A DNA stretch of 64,000 bases from Phycisphaerales bacterium UBA7800 (GCA_002480565.1 DLCK01000051.1:65277-129276); one strand, 5' to 3'. Shown: positions 8,268-16,897, counted from the first letter of the stretch. A program made the numbers and translations. The notes: generated by a model not told the origin, from the sequence alone.

Positions 8268-8860
8268 TCGGTTGATTCGGGCTTGGTTGCGGTGCTTGAT
8301 TCGGGAGCGGGTTCACTGTCGCCGGTGCCAATGGAGACGTCGGTATCGACCGCATCACCAACGGATTTGACGATGTCCTTGGCGGCTTCGACGGCCTTTC
8401 CGGCAACATCCTTACGGGCCTCAGCTTCGACATCCGTCATGCTGCCCTGGGTATCGAGTGCCTTATCAACCTGGTCGTCAGCAGCGTCAATGACAGTGCT
8501 ACCGGTGACCACGAGTTCTTCGATATTCAGTTCAGGTGATCCGTCTGCGCCCTTAAGGAATTTCAGGTTTTTGATTTTGGCATCCTTGGGCAGCCATGCG
8601 CGAACCAGTACATCGCCTTTCTTGATACTCAGCATGCTTCCGGTGCCGGCCGTGGTCAGCAGGATGTCATCGTCTTTCAATTGGGAAGCAGCTTGGCTTG
8701 CCTGGGAGACGCCGGAGCCGTCCTGGTTGCGAATGACGGACGCCGTGGTCGCATTGGCCTTGATGGTGTCTTTGTCCAGGCTGACTTGGTTGACGGTGGA
8801 GCAGCCGGTCACAAACAGGCCGATCACCAAAAGGATGAGAAGGGACATACAGGATTTCAT
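8264..8860 (-). CDS. Predicted lipoprotein
   Basis: 198 residues with a lipoprotein signal: MKSCMSLLILLVIGLFVTGC, the lipobox (LFVTGC) placing the lipidated Cys at residue 20. The mature part is Asp/Ala/Val-rich with short repeats (AGKAVEAAKDIVKSVGDAVD), probably extended helices. It lies between fibre-like genes and the hydrolase. A phage lipoprotein here could be a spanin-like component or a superinfection-exclusion factor; nothing in the sequence decides. Confidence 0.75.
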   Translation of the reverse strand: MKSCMSLLILLVIGLFVTGCSTVNQVSLDKDTIKANATTASVIRNQDGSGVSQASQAASQLKDDDILLTTAGTGSMLSIKKGDVLVRAWLPKDAKIKNLKFLKGADGSPELNIEELVVTGSTVIDAADDQVDKALDTQGSMTDVEAEARKDVAGKAVEAAKDIVKSVGDAVDTDVSIGTGDSEPAPESSTATKPESTE

Positions 8861-8889
8861 GGGGCTCTCCTTGCAGTTGAAAAATGTGA

Positions 8890-9483
8890 TTAAGTGGTCG
8901 TGCCATCGGGCAGCGTCCAGTTGGTTCCGTCATCAATGTTGAGATGACCGTCATCGCTGTTGAAGATCATGCGACCGGCATAGCCAGCAGCAGGGCGGCC
9001 AGCGTCGTCGTAGACGGGCAAGAGGATGTCCGACAGACCTTCTCCGCGGCGATCGAGGATGCTGGTGATCACACCGTCGGCCATCGTGACCTCGGCCAGC
9101 TTTACGTGAGGAACAGCAGGCCATCCGGTGGCATCAATGGCTGATCCGATGGTCGCGGCGCCTGACGCGTTGTAGAGCCAAATGTATGTGGTGTCGTTGT
9201 CGGTCAGGGAGTCCACAGCAGGATCAGCACCTGCATAGATCAGCACGGTGTTGGCAAAGGCTTTTCGCCCCGGGCGAACACCGATGGCGTCCGCGTTGCC
9301 GTCGACCTCATACACACGAAGGTCATTACCGCGCACCGCGACGGCGTTGACCTGATCCAACTGACGGTTGTACGCAGCCATCCAAGGGTCTTCATTTGCA
9401 GTTGGATAGGTCATGCCGGTCGTGGCATTGGTTGTGGCGGCCAGTGCGTTGGCCTGTGTGTTTGTCAATGCTTTTTCGGCCAT
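8890..9483 (-). CDS. Tail-associated structural protein
   Basis: 197 residues from the ATG at 9483 (a GTG at 9492 is also in frame). MAEKALTNTQANALAATTNATTGM, then beta-rich sequence ending in a short motif seen at the tip of phage fibre proteins (GRMIFNSDDGHLNIDDGTNW). This looks like a baseplate or fibre protein. It is in the late operon directly before the lipoprotein. Confidence 0.7.
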   Translation of the reverse strand: MAEKALTNTQANALAATTNATTGMTYPTANEDPWMAAYNRQLDQVNAVAVRGNDLRVYEVDGNADAIGVRPGRKAFANTVLIYAGADPAVDSLTDNDTTYIWLYNASGAATIGSAIDATGWPAVPHVKLAEVTMADGVITSILDRRGEGLSDILLPVYDDAGRPAAGYAGRMIFNSDDGHLNIDDGTNWTLPDGTTT

Positions 9484-9500
9484 GGGTATCACTCACTTGC

Positions 9501-9950
9501 TCACGCGATTGGGGCGGGGTCTTGCCAACTCCATGTCAGCAGGTCCGTCCCCGTGGTGATTGCCAAGCTGTATGGTGGGGGTGGTGTGGGGCGGTGTTGG
9601 ATTGTCGCTTCAGCAGACGCAGTTCCAGTATTGCCTAGATCATCGATCGATTGTGTTTTCACCTGGTAGTCGCCAGCCACATACTCTGTGACAGTGCTGA
9701 GCGTCACCGTGTCAATGCCATGTCCTACAGGTCCAAGCCCAAAGGGACCGTTGCCGAATCCGGGACCCTGCACAGATGAGCCAAACGCGGTGGCACCAAA
9801 TAGACCATGGCCAAACCCTTGACTCGCGCGTTCAATCCCCAGTAGGTTCTCGGTGATCGTGTCCGTCTCGCCATCCACAATGATGTACACCTGATCTGTG
9901 GGGAGCAGAGAGGGCGGCAAGGTGATCGTGATGGACATCGCTTCGGCCAT
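9501..9950 (-). CDS. Late-operon structural protein, Gly-rich centre
   Basis: 149 residues; family not recognised. A beta-strand-rich N-terminus (ITITLPPSLLPTDQVYIIVDGE) is followed by a Gly/Phe-rich repeat stretch (FGHGLFG, GFGNGPFGLGPVGHG), then an Ig-like part (YVAGDYQVKTQSIDDLGNTG) and a Pro-rich turn. Its composition fits a virion protein of the tail tip. Confidence 0.7.
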   Translation of the reverse strand: MAEAMSITITLPPSLLPTDQVYIIVDGETDTITENLLGIERASQGFGHGLFGATAFGSSVQGPGFGNGPFGLGPVGHGIDTVTLSTVTEYVAGDYQVKTQSIDDLGNTGTASAEATIQHRPTPPPPYSLAITTGTDLLTWSWQDPAPIA

Positions 9951-9995
9951 GCTGTGCAGTTGACGCAGTTCGACAACTGATGGGGCAGTGCGGTG

Positions 9996-10085
9996 TCAGG
10001 TGCCAGCAGAAAAAGCGAGTAGATAAAAGGCAATCCATGCCAACATCTCGATGACATGCCACCAGTTGATCCAGCGGGTTTTCAT
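9996..10085 (-). CDS. 29-residue single-pass membrane peptide
   Basis: MKTRWINWWHVIEMLAWIAFYLLAFSAGT: one hydrophobic helix after a basic N-terminus. The ATG overlaps the stop of the upstream gene (ATGA at 10082-10085), which strongly suggests coupled translation. Its stop (TGA) starts the motif TGACACCGC that recurs after other late genes. It is small and hydrophobic enough to be a holin or holin-like peptide; that is only a guess. Confidence 0.6.
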   Translation of the reverse strand: MKTRWINWWHVIEMLAWIAFYLLAFSAGT

Positions 10086-10324
10086 CGCCGCGCCCTTGTG
10101 CGGCCGGACTTGAGTTTGCGGCGATGATCTGGGACTTCAATGGGGTTGTGGGGACTGATGCGGTTATGGAGTTCAGCAGCGACCGCTTTGGCACGTACCA
10201 GAAACTCATCGATGCCATCATCGCCAACCGCAAGGCTGGTTTGGATTGCCACCATGCAACCATGATGCACATGCAGCAATTCGCTGGGGCTCAGTTCGTG
10301 GAGTTCAGGGCGCGACAGGCTCAT
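10082..10324 (-). CDS. Small helical late protein
   Basis: 80 residues: MSLSRPELHELSPSELLHVHH, a central acidic helix (AVGDDGIDEFLVRAKAVAAELH), and a basic tail (RRKLKSGRTRARR). Not recognised. It is coupled to the membrane peptide downstream (4-base overlap) and lies 46 bases after the zinc-motif gene. Confidence 0.65.
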   Translation of the reverse strand: MSLSRPELHELSPSELLHVHHGCMVAIQTSLAVGDDGIDEFLVRAKAVAAELHNRISPHNPIEVPDHRRKLKSGRTRARR

Positions 10325-10369
10325 GCCATGGGATTGGTGATGATGGCGGCAAGGGGATGTCGGGCGGTG

Positions 10370-10762
10370 TCAAGCGGACGGTTTGTCAGTGACAGCATCC
10401 CACTTGCCGAGAGGGCATTTTTCACTGGCGACGACCAGCTTTTTGTCGATCAAGCCGCAGCCACATGCACTGCATTTTCTGAGTTGCGCATCCTTAAAAA
10501 TGGATTTGGGGCAGGTTTTGCAGATTTGTGTTCGATGTTCAATCACGCCATCCGACGCCCGATCGATACCGAGCTTGGCCTTTGCCAGTCCTGCGGCGCC
10601 GTGAATGATATGTGACATCCCTGATGATTGTTGCGGGTGTCGTGGCTCGTGCATCATTTCGGTAATGTTGTTTTCGGCATCCCATATGATCCGGTATCGT
10701 CCGAATTTGGTATCTGCTTGCGCGATCCTGCCTCCGTCATCAGTTGGTTGGTATTGCATCAT
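10370..10762 (-). CDS. Phage protein with a Cys cluster (zinc-ribbon-like)
   Basis: 130 residues. The C-terminal half has CKTCPKSIF, then LRKCSACGCGL, then EKCPLGKWD, a four- to six-Cys arrangement as in small zinc ribbons found in phage tail regions. The N-terminal half is beta-rich (KFGRYRIIWDAENNITEMMH). The start at 10762 overlaps the upstream stop by 4 bases. The stop TGA at 10370-10372 begins the recurring motif TGACACCGCC. Confidence 0.7.
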   Translation of the reverse strand: MMQYQPTDDGGRIAQADTKFGRYRIIWDAENNITEMMHEPRHPQQSSGMSHIIHGAAGLAKAKLGIDRASDGVIEHRTQICKTCPKSIFKDAQLRKCSACGCGLIDKKLVVASEKCPLGKWDAVTDKPSA

Positions 10763-11301
10763 GATGTGTAATCCACAATCGCCTCGCCGTTATACGTCGG
10801 TGTGTATGTACTACCGGTTGAACATGATGTAGCGGGGTTGTCGATAGTGTCGCCAAGGCTTTTTAGCACTTCACTGCTTTCCCACGCAAATTGATTACCA
10901 GCGTTAGGGCTGGCTTGAACCAATATAAACGTTATGTTTCTTGTGTCATTTTCTATTAAAATTTCGACGTTGAAATAACTTACCGTCGCGGCATACGTTC
11001 GAACACCACCCGCAAAAAGCTCGAAAAACAATGAAACTGTGTTGATTTGGGTGGAATAATACGTCGATCCTTCGACTGGCTGTGTTTCACCCTTAGTGAT
11101 TTCATACACACCATTCAAGCTTCCGCCCCAAGTGGCGGAGTATCCAGTGTTTTCACTGGTCTCGCAGTAGCCCTCGTGTGTGACCATATTTTGCAAGGTG
11201 AGTGTCAGTTTCATTGGTAACTCACAACACCCGCAATCCAACGCAGGCTTCCCACCCGGTCCCAGCACTGGATTCCCATTTGCATTAAGTGGTAACGCCA
11301 T
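10759..11301 (-). CDS. Late structural protein, possibly tail tip
   Basis: 180 residues from the ATG at 11301, which overlaps the upstream stop (TAATG). It begins MALPLNANGNPVLGPGGKP followed by CGCC and is beta-rich with many Thr/Asn/Tyr residues, no signal peptide and no membrane helix. Its base composition is somewhat more AT-rich than its neighbours. No family recognised. Confidence 0.65.
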   Translation of the reverse strand: MALPLNANGNPVLGPGGKPALDCGCCELPMKLTLTLQNMVTHEGYCETSENTGYSATWGGSLNGVYEITKGETQPVEGSTYYSTQINTVSLFFELFAGGVRTYAATVSYFNVEILIENDTRNITFILVQASPNAGNQFAWESSEVLKSLGDTIDNPATSCSTGSTYTPTYNGEAIVDYTS

Positions 11302-11957
11302 TAGCAAGCCTCGAACTGAACAATATCTCTCGCCACTTCCAGCGTGCTGCCTACCTTGCGGCCAAATGCATCAACTGTTTCCGTCCACTCGAATGCGACG
11401 AGCTTTTTGTTTTCGTCATCCCACTCAATCCGCTGGTACCGCTTGGTCATGCCGTTGCCGGTTTGATTGTCCCTGTCCCACGTGCCGGTGACTGCGGTTG
11501 TGCTGCCGCCTGTGTATGTCAAATCCACTGGATCGCCCACTAGCACCGGCGGCACCACTTCCAACCACATGATTGGATTGTCATCATCATCAGTCTCACC
11601 AAAATCGTCGATCACCTCAGCAGCGAAAAGGATCAAATCTTTGGCGTAGAGTACGCTGAGTGGTTTGGTGTGTTCAGATAAGGCGACAACAATCTGATCT
11701 GAAACCACGTCACTGCCGTCCAACTCAACACACTTGAGATAGTCACGTGCTTCGATTGGGTCTGGAATCTCTTCGTCCACCCGGAATCTGGCCACGCGGG
11801 AAAACTTGCTGGCGTCTGGTCGCTGGGTATACCCTTGCCCAGAGAAAGCATTGGCGCCTGATTGTTTTTCCTTGACTGCATCGACAATGATGTTGTGCTG
11901 GCTCGCGCTAGGGCGGTCGCCTGCTTTGACATATCGAAGTTGGTCTGTGCCTGGCAT
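11301..11957 (-). CDS. Late structural protein
   Basis: 218 residues: MPGTDQLRYVKAGDRPSASQHN opens like planctomycete-phage tail-tip proteins (a sequence around AGDRPSASQHN). Beta-rich middle, acidic loop (GETDDDDNPIMW) and a C-terminal strand set. It is the first of a run of tightly packed leftward genes ending at 7641. The gap upstream (11958-12069) carries the promoter of a rightward gene. Confidence 0.7.
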   Translation of the reverse strand: MPGTDQLRYVKAGDRPSASQHNIIVDAVKEKQSGANAFSGQGYTQRPDASKFSRVARFRVDEEIPDPIEARDYLKCVELDGSDVVSDQIVVALSEHTKPLSVLYAKDLILFAAEVIDDFGETDDDDNPIMWLEVVPPVLVGDPVDLTYTGGSTTAVTGTWDRDNQTGNGMTKRYQRIEWDDENKKLVAFEWTETVDAFGRKVGSTLEVARDIVQFEAC

Positions 11958-12007
11958 CTGGAATCCTCATTTTGCCACTGACGGTCATTATGTGATTGCC
12001 TTTCCCA

Positions 12008-12035
12008 TTTACGGGATGGCGTGAGGCGGTATCAT
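12008..12035 (+). promoter_or_regulatory. Candidate sigma-70-type promoter of the rightward gene at 12070
   Basis: TTTACG (12008-12013), 16-bp spacer, TATCAT (12030-12035). The start codon is 34 bases downstream with GAAAGGGGG before it. A separate promoter would let this gene be expressed in the lysogen while the surrounding leftward late genes are silent. Confidence 0.45.
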
Positions 12036-12069
12036 GTAGGCGTAGAGTTCACACACGAAAGGGGGCGAC

Positions 12070-12771
12070 ATGGAACGTCGCACATTGATGATTGGAATGA
12101 TGATCCTGAGTTTGAGCATGGTTGCAACGGCTGAGGATGGCACGAACAAGATTGCAGACAAACAGGCGGGACCGAAGTGGGAAGATCAACCCACGGGCGT
12201 CAAGCGGCTGTTTGAGCAGCAGGCACCCAACTGGGTGAAGATTGGCGACAAGCTGTGGTGTGTTGAGGTGATGAAGGAGGCTCAGAAGCGAGCAAAGCGA
12301 GGCAAAGGCGATGCGTATCACGACGCTTCAGCACCGTGGTTTTACGAGCCGATTGGGGATGTGCGGTGTCGGTGGATCGGTGAGGTGTACAAACACATGA
12401 AGCTGGACGCGCCGGAGGGATATGAGGTGTTGGAGGGAACAGTAAATTATCTTACCGATGATGGATTCTTTATTTACCAGCCCAAAGTACGAAACAATCC
12501 ATTTGTCTATAGTCTCGATAAACCAAAATTGAATTCAAAAGTTGTGACATTAGGAAAGAAACAGACAGGAAAGTACACGTCTGGAGCAAAGAGCTATGAC
12601 GCTTATAACCAATATCGAGAATTTGAATTAGCAATTGTCCCACAGCAACTATTTGATTATTTGCACACGCATCAAATAAAAGAATTCCCTGTCTGGCGTG
12701 CCAAGCCAAACAGGGAACGTGATGGTTTTGAATGGACCAATTATCCACGAAAGTTTCAGATTCCGAACTGA
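12070..12771 (+). CDS. Secreted protein gene on the opposite strand to the late operon (moron candidate)
   Basis: 233 residues with a signal peptide (RRTLMIGMMILSLSMVATAE, cleavage near residue 21). The mature protein is soluble, with paired Cys (LWCVEVM, DVRCRW) and many Tyr/Lys residues; no family recognised. It is transcribed against the late operon, has its own candidate promoter and RBS, and its stop abuts the stop of the leftward gene at 12772. The 3' half is clearly more AT-rich. These are the marks of a moron expressed from the prophage. Confidence 0.7.
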   Translation: MERRTLMIGMMILSLSMVATAEDGTNKIADKQAGPKWEDQPTGVKRLFEQQAPNWVKIGDKLWCVEVMKEAQKRAKRGKGDAYHDASAPWFYEPIGDVRCRWIGEVYKHMKLDAPEGYEVLEGTVNYLTDDGFFIYQPKVRNNPFVYSLDKPKLNSKVVTLGKKQTGKYTSGAKSYDAYNQYREFELAIVPQQLFDYLHTHQIKEFPVWRAKPNRERDGFEWTNYPRKFQIPN

Positions 12772-13611
12772 TTATTTCCAGTTTAGCTTGTCTTTGAATG
12801 TGGTTGGGGTGTAAATTCGGTTTTGATCTTGTTCCTTATTTTCACCGACTGGTGGCGTGTACACTGGAAACCAGCCTGCCCGTTTGGGATCATAGAAGCT
12901 ATTCCATCCGGTCAAGCGATGCGACATGGTTTGCGTGACTGTCCATGCCTTTAAGCCATCACTGGTGATTGTTCTTTGCATGGTCATCGGCATGTAAAGC
13001 AGCGTTTCCGGTGCGAAGGTCATGCCGAGTGTCCGCGAATACAGTTCGTCCGAATTGACGTAACCGTTGAGGTCTCGCCATACTTGAGGTACCGAAAGCA
13101 CTTCATATCGTGTGATCTTCCACGTCATGCCAGTGATCAGCATACCGGGCGATGCTTCATCGCCAAGCGGCCTTGGTTGAAATGGGCCGACGACAGTATC
13201 GCTTCCCTCGGATCCCCACCACAGCCGACGCCCTGATATTGTCAAAAACTCCGTCCAATCATCAACATTCTCGGTGATGAGCGTTTCAGGATCATCCGAA
13301 TCAATCACGGTGTAGCCGTCCGGCGTGCGGTATGTCACCGTGAGCAAGGCGTCGGAGTACGTGATCTCGCGGGGATTGGGGTTTTCATCGACCTTGCCTT
13401 CATTGTCGAAGAACGGATCGATGGCCACATCTGTCACACGTGCGGCCACGTTGTACTTGTAGGCGATACCCTGCTTGGCCTTGAACTGTCGGGCCAACTT
13501 GTGACGCCGCGACCACGGGCATTTGAAGCGACGGGTAACCTGGAACCCGGTGGCGGTGTATTGTTCTTTGGGTGATCCGGGGAGTTCTTCGAATTCGACA
13601 GTGAGGGCCAT
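12772..13611 (-). CDS. Phage tail protein, conserved hypothetical type
   Basis: 279 residues: MALTVEFEELPGSPKEQYTATG, a basic segment (RRFKCPWSRRHKLARQF), then beta-rich sequence with a C-terminal HRLTGWNSFYDPKRAGW. The position right after the tape measure gene points to a distal tail or baseplate component. Convergent with, and abutting, the gene at 12070. Confidence 0.7.
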   Translation of the reverse strand: MALTVEFEELPGSPKEQYTATGFQVTRRFKCPWSRRHKLARQFKAKQGIAYKYNVAARVTDVAIDPFFDNEGKVDENPNPREITYSDALLTVTYRTPDGYTVIDSDDPETLITENVDDWTEFLTISGRRLWWGSEGSDTVVGPFQPRPLGDEASPGMLITGMTWKITRYEVLSVPQVWRDLNGYVNSDELYSRTLGMTFAPETLLYMPMTMQRTITSDGLKAWTVTQTMSHRLTGWNSFYDPKRAGWFPVYTPPVGENKEQDQNRIYTPTTFKDKLNWK

Positions 13612-13792
13612 GATGTGATTTCCTTCACATGGAGATTGAAAAATGGGCAGGCCCTACGGCAGGGCCATGCCCGTGAAGGAAAAGCAGATTGTGGTAGCGG
13701 GGGCGCTGGAAGTTTGTTTGTGGGTTACTACTTTTGCCTTCGCATGGTGGTTACCCATTAGGCAAGTCAGGTGGAGAACGGCGGTGTCACGA
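13612..13792. other. Gap after the tape measure gene
   Basis: 180 bases without a convincing gene. It contains one copy of the dispersed prophage repeat (13745-13789) and a 6-bp hairpin GGCCCT/AGGGCC near 13652-13668. A 34-codon frame (MGNHHAKAKVV...) has no ribosome-binding site and is not called. Confidence 0.5.
13745..13789. repeat. Dispersed prophage repeat, copy D
   Basis: Plus strand: TGGTGGTTACCC, a variable part, GTCAGGTGGAGAACGGCGGT and GTCA. Directly after the tape measure gene (4 bases from its stop). Closest to copy E. Confidence 0.7.
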
Positions 13793-16228
13793 TCAAGCAC
13801 CAAACCCAAGGGCAACCGTGCTGGCCGTGGTGCTCGTCTTGGTATTTTGAGCCACCGTATCCAGCAGCTTGTTGGTCTTTTGAGCCAAATCCACCAGCGA
13901 CTTGGTGTTCTTCTCGGTGTTTTTCTGTGGATCGTCCTTGGGGCTGATCGCGGTTTGAATGCGGTTGAACATGTCGGTGAGTCCGACGGTTTGGATGCGA
14001 TTAGGGCGATCTTGGTTTTCCTGCTGTTGCTCAAGTAGAGCACGTGCCTCGGCGATTTGTGATGCATCAGCACCTTCACGCCTCAATTCGTTTAGCCTTC
14101 TCTCAATATCGCCAAGACCACTTTCTTCAACATCAATGCGGAGTTTGGCAATGTGTTCACCGATGGAAAGGCGCTTAAGCTCGCCGTTCAACTCACGTAG
14201 GCGGTCTTTTTGATCTTCAGTTGCTCCCTTGAGGTTTGCCAATTCCATCTCATCAGGAGCGCCAAAGAATGAAACCTTTTGCTGACGGTCGCCGATCAAG
14301 TTCTCAACACTTTGGCTTCGCATCTGCTGCAAAATCTCTTGTGCCTGTTTGAGTTGATCGGCGCCAAGCTTCATGTTTTGCAGGTCAAAAATCTTTAACT
14401 CAATACTGTCCATACCCATCGTGTCGAGTTCTCGTTGGAGGTCATCAAGAAATGATTCACCTTTGAGTCGTTTTAGATCATTCTGCAATGCTGTGAGTTT
14501 TTGGACTTGTTCATCAGTCGCAACGCCCAGCTTCTTCATAGCCAGAAAATCAACCAGCAGGATATCTTCCTGGGACATGCCAAAGTGTTGCACCTCAGTG
14601 TTGAGGTCTTTTAACGCCTTTTCAATCCGCTTGATGTCCTCGACGTGCTGGTCCGACGATCCGTTTGCTATTTGATCTTGCAGATCTTTGACAGCTTGCT
14701 TGGCCTTGTTTAACTGCTCACTAAGCAGTTTGATATTTCGCACATCAACACGCCATTGAGACATGCTCATCTCGCCAGCCTGGTCGCGTGCAATAATGCT
14801 GTACCGCTTGATTGCAGCAATGCGATCTTCAAGCGCCTTGACGAGATCAACACTCGCGGTCAATTGCTTTTCTGTGCTATCCGCAGCATCAACAGCTTTC
14901 ATTGCTGTTGCAAGTCGTTTGCTGGATTGAGCAAGGTTATCCTGGGCATTTTGCAGATGGCGTGTTTTGTTGTAGATGATGCCCGCGTCGTCTGCTAAAT
15001 TCATTAATACCTCATCAAGCCCAATCCCTTCAGCCTTGGCTTTGAGAAATGCTGCACCAAGTGCCAACAAGACCGTGATAAGGGCACCACCAATCGCAAC
15101 CTTGACCGCAATAACGGCAGTATTTAACGTCCAGAGAGAAGCTGTAAACGCCTTTAGCGACTTAATGATAACCTTGATCAAAGCGATCAGTTCGGGTAGC
15201 GATGTCCTAGTAAACACCAGTAAGGCGGCTTGAGTGCCAACAATGGCAGCAGACAGTCCGGTAAACCCAATAGCCAATCCAGCCACAGCCAGCTTGACCT
15301 TTCCGATTACACCGCGCAGCCCTTCGCCGCCAAACATGAAGTTGTATATCCATTTTGTGGCACCAGCGACAACCGTGGCAAACTCACGTGTAATCTGGAT
15401 TGCAGATCGAATTGTTGGGATGAATGTCTCTCTGAAGCCTTTTAGCTGGTCAATCGCAGCAGACAGGACTTGCTTTAGGTTTAGCTCCTCAAGAAGAATC
15501 TTTCCGAAGTCACGAAAAACATCCTTGATCGCGCCTTGAAATGTACTCCACAATCCAATTGCAGACTTGGACTGCTTGGCCATCAAATCGAAGAACATGC
15601 CGCCATTGCTGGTCATGTCCGTAAACGCCTGCTCAAGATTCTTAAACCCAACCTTGCCGGTGCTGACCAGGTTACGCACCTCGCCTTCTGTGACGCCAAA
15701 CTGCTTGGCCAACTCGCCGATGATTGGGATGCCGCGACCGGTAAGCTGGTTGATATCCTCCATCATCAACCGCCCATTGACACGCGCTTTCCCGTAGATT
15801 TCAGTTAGTTCGCCAAGGGGGATTCGCAACCCAGCAGAGATGTCGCCGATCCGGGTCAGGGTTTGCGTTAACTGGTGGGCTGGCTCATTAAACGCAATCA
15901 GTGCACGTCCCGCAGAAATCACTTCATCCGGCTCGAATGGGGTAACATCGCTGAATCTTTTCAGATCGCCAATAACTTGCTTGGCTTTGTCTGCGGATTT
16001 AAGCATGGATTCAAAAGCAATCTCAGTCTGTTCCATGTCAGCGGCCATCTTTGTTCCAAAAACGCCTGCTGCTACAGTTGCGCCAGAGATTGCCGCGCCG
16101 ATAAGCCCGCCGATCTTCGCAATAGGTGCAAGGTTATTGCGAAGTATGCCGCCCACTTTTCCCAGCGAGCTTTGCAAAGGGCGAGTGTTGGCCACGAGAT
16201 TGATTGCAGCTTCACCGATAATTGGCAT
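13793..16228 (-). CDS. Tail tape measure protein
   Basis: 811 residues, the longest protein of the prophage. N-terminal tape-measure domain: SGATVAAGVFGTKMAADMEQ, FESMLKSADKAKQVI, GRALIAFNEP, NQLTGRGIPIIGELAKQFG. Hydrophobic segments follow at about residues 310-400, and then long charged coiled coil (LKDLNTEVQHFG, DLQRELDTMGMDS, repeated LKRL-type heptads). It sets tail length and is ejected with the DNA. At roughly 0.15 nm per residue it would fit a tail of about 120 nm (rule of thumb). Its ATG is 3 bases after the stop of the frameshifted chaperone. Confidence 0.93.
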   Translation of the reverse strand: MPIIGEAAINLVANTRPLQSSLGKVGGILRNNLAPIAKIGGLIGAAISGATVAAGVFGTKMAADMEQTEIAFESMLKSADKAKQVIGDLKRFSDVTPFEPDEVISAGRALIAFNEPAHQLTQTLTRIGDISAGLRIPLGELTEIYGKARVNGRLMMEDINQLTGRGIPIIGELAKQFGVTEGEVRNLVSTGKVGFKNLEQAFTDMTSNGGMFFDLMAKQSKSAIGLWSTFQGAIKDVFRDFGKILLEELNLKQVLSAAIDQLKGFRETFIPTIRSAIQITREFATVVAGATKWIYNFMFGGEGLRGVIGKVKLAVAGLAIGFTGLSAAIVGTQAALLVFTRTSLPELIALIKVIIKSLKAFTASLWTLNTAVIAVKVAIGGALITVLLALGAAFLKAKAEGIGLDEVLMNLADDAGIIYNKTRHLQNAQDNLAQSSKRLATAMKAVDAADSTEKQLTASVDLVKALEDRIAAIKRYSIIARDQAGEMSMSQWRVDVRNIKLLSEQLNKAKQAVKDLQDQIANGSSDQHVEDIKRIEKALKDLNTEVQHFGMSQEDILLVDFLAMKKLGVATDEQVQKLTALQNDLKRLKGESFLDDLQRELDTMGMDSIELKIFDLQNMKLGADQLKQAQEILQQMRSQSVENLIGDRQQKVSFFGAPDEMELANLKGATEDQKDRLRELNGELKRLSIGEHIAKLRIDVEESGLGDIERRLNELRREGADASQIAEARALLEQQQENQDRPNRIQTVGLTDMFNRIQTAISPKDDPQKNTEKNTKSLVDLAQKTNKLLDTVAQNTKTSTTASTVALGFGA

Positions 16229-16231
16229 AGG

Positions 16232-16860
16232 TCACGATCCTTTAGTAGCTGCAATAGCAGCAGCCAAGCTCTTAAATTTCTGCCTCCCACCAACTTGCCG
16301 TTCGCCGCTTGACGCATAAACCACCGCCTGGGCTAGAGTGAGGTCGCCGATCTGTCTAGGCGTCCATCCATATTCTTGGCTCAAAATCACAAAGAGCTTG
16401 GCGATGTCTGTGTGATGGCCGGTTTTACCGGCTCCGCTTTTGGGGATTCGCCTCCATTGAGATTAGGGGCTGAGATTTTCATTAGGGAATCAGCCAGATT
16501 GGAGAATTGCTGCACATTGGCAAGCTTGCTCACAACTTGCTCACGTGTGATGTCGGGGTGCTCGTGGCGTAGTGACAGGTAAATGAGTTGGCCTGCCCCC
16601 TCAATGGACTGCATCATGCCTTGGGCTTCGCGCGAGTCATAGGTTACGCGTGAAGCAGCGTTGATGGCTTCACTGGTCAAATCACGGCGGTCTCGGGCAG
16701 GCAGATCACGCGCTGCGTGCATGCTGTTAGCGATAATCTTTTGACGAACCCAGTTCTCAAAATCGCCTAAGTCGGCAATCGTCAGTGGACGCATCTTGTA
16801 GGTCTTGCTGCCAAGCTCGATTTCAATCGGCGCGGCGGTCACGGTAGATAGATCACTCAT
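16232..16860 (-). CDS. Tail assembly chaperone, -1 frameshift (GT) product
   Basis: A -1 shift near 16439 joins the G protein to a second frame that is open to a TGA at 16232-16234. That frame reads TDIAKLFVILSQEYGW, then TPRQIGDLTLAQAVVYASS, and ends AATKGS. The T part has the usual helical form of phage T domains, has no start codon or RBS of its own, and fills the gap between G and the tape measure exactly (stop 3 bases before the tape-measure ATG). The GT protein would coat the tape measure during tail assembly, as in lambda. Confidence 0.85.
16387..16860 (-). CDS. Tail assembly chaperone, short (G) form
   Basis: 157 residues, located immediately upstream of the tape measure. Helical core with IEIELGSKTYKMRPLTIADLG and QLIYLSLRHEHPDIT, then a low-complexity tail (ESPKAEPVKPAITQTSPSSL). 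This is the G product of the G/GT pair of long-tailed phages, made by standard termination at 16387. The slippery site lies 51-57 bases before its stop. Confidence 0.85.
   Translation of the reverse strand: MSDLSTVTAAPIEIELGSKTYKMRPLTIADLGDFENWVRQKIIANSMHAARDLPARDRRDLTSEAINAASRVTYDSREAQGMMQSIEGAGQLIYLSLRHEHPDITREQVVSKLANVQQFSNLADSLMKISAPNLNGGESPKAEPVKPAITQTSPSSL
16418..16444 (-). promoter_or_regulatory. Programmed -1 ribosomal frameshift signal
   Basis: Read leftward: slippery heptamer C CCA AAA (16444-16438, in the correct zero-frame register), a 5-base spacer, then a perfect hairpin GCCGGT-AAA-ACCGGC (16432-16418). This is the textbook arrangement of a heptamer with tandem slippage plus a nearby stem-loop, located where the T frame becomes open. 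Confidence 0.85.
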
Positions 16861-16897
16861 AGCTTCTCCTTGCGTGTGAGTGGTTGTTAATCAGTTG

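Noticed and set aside
13654..14079. 141-codon leftward frame at the end of the tape measure gene
   Set aside because: Out-of-frame shadow of the tape measure; no RBS.
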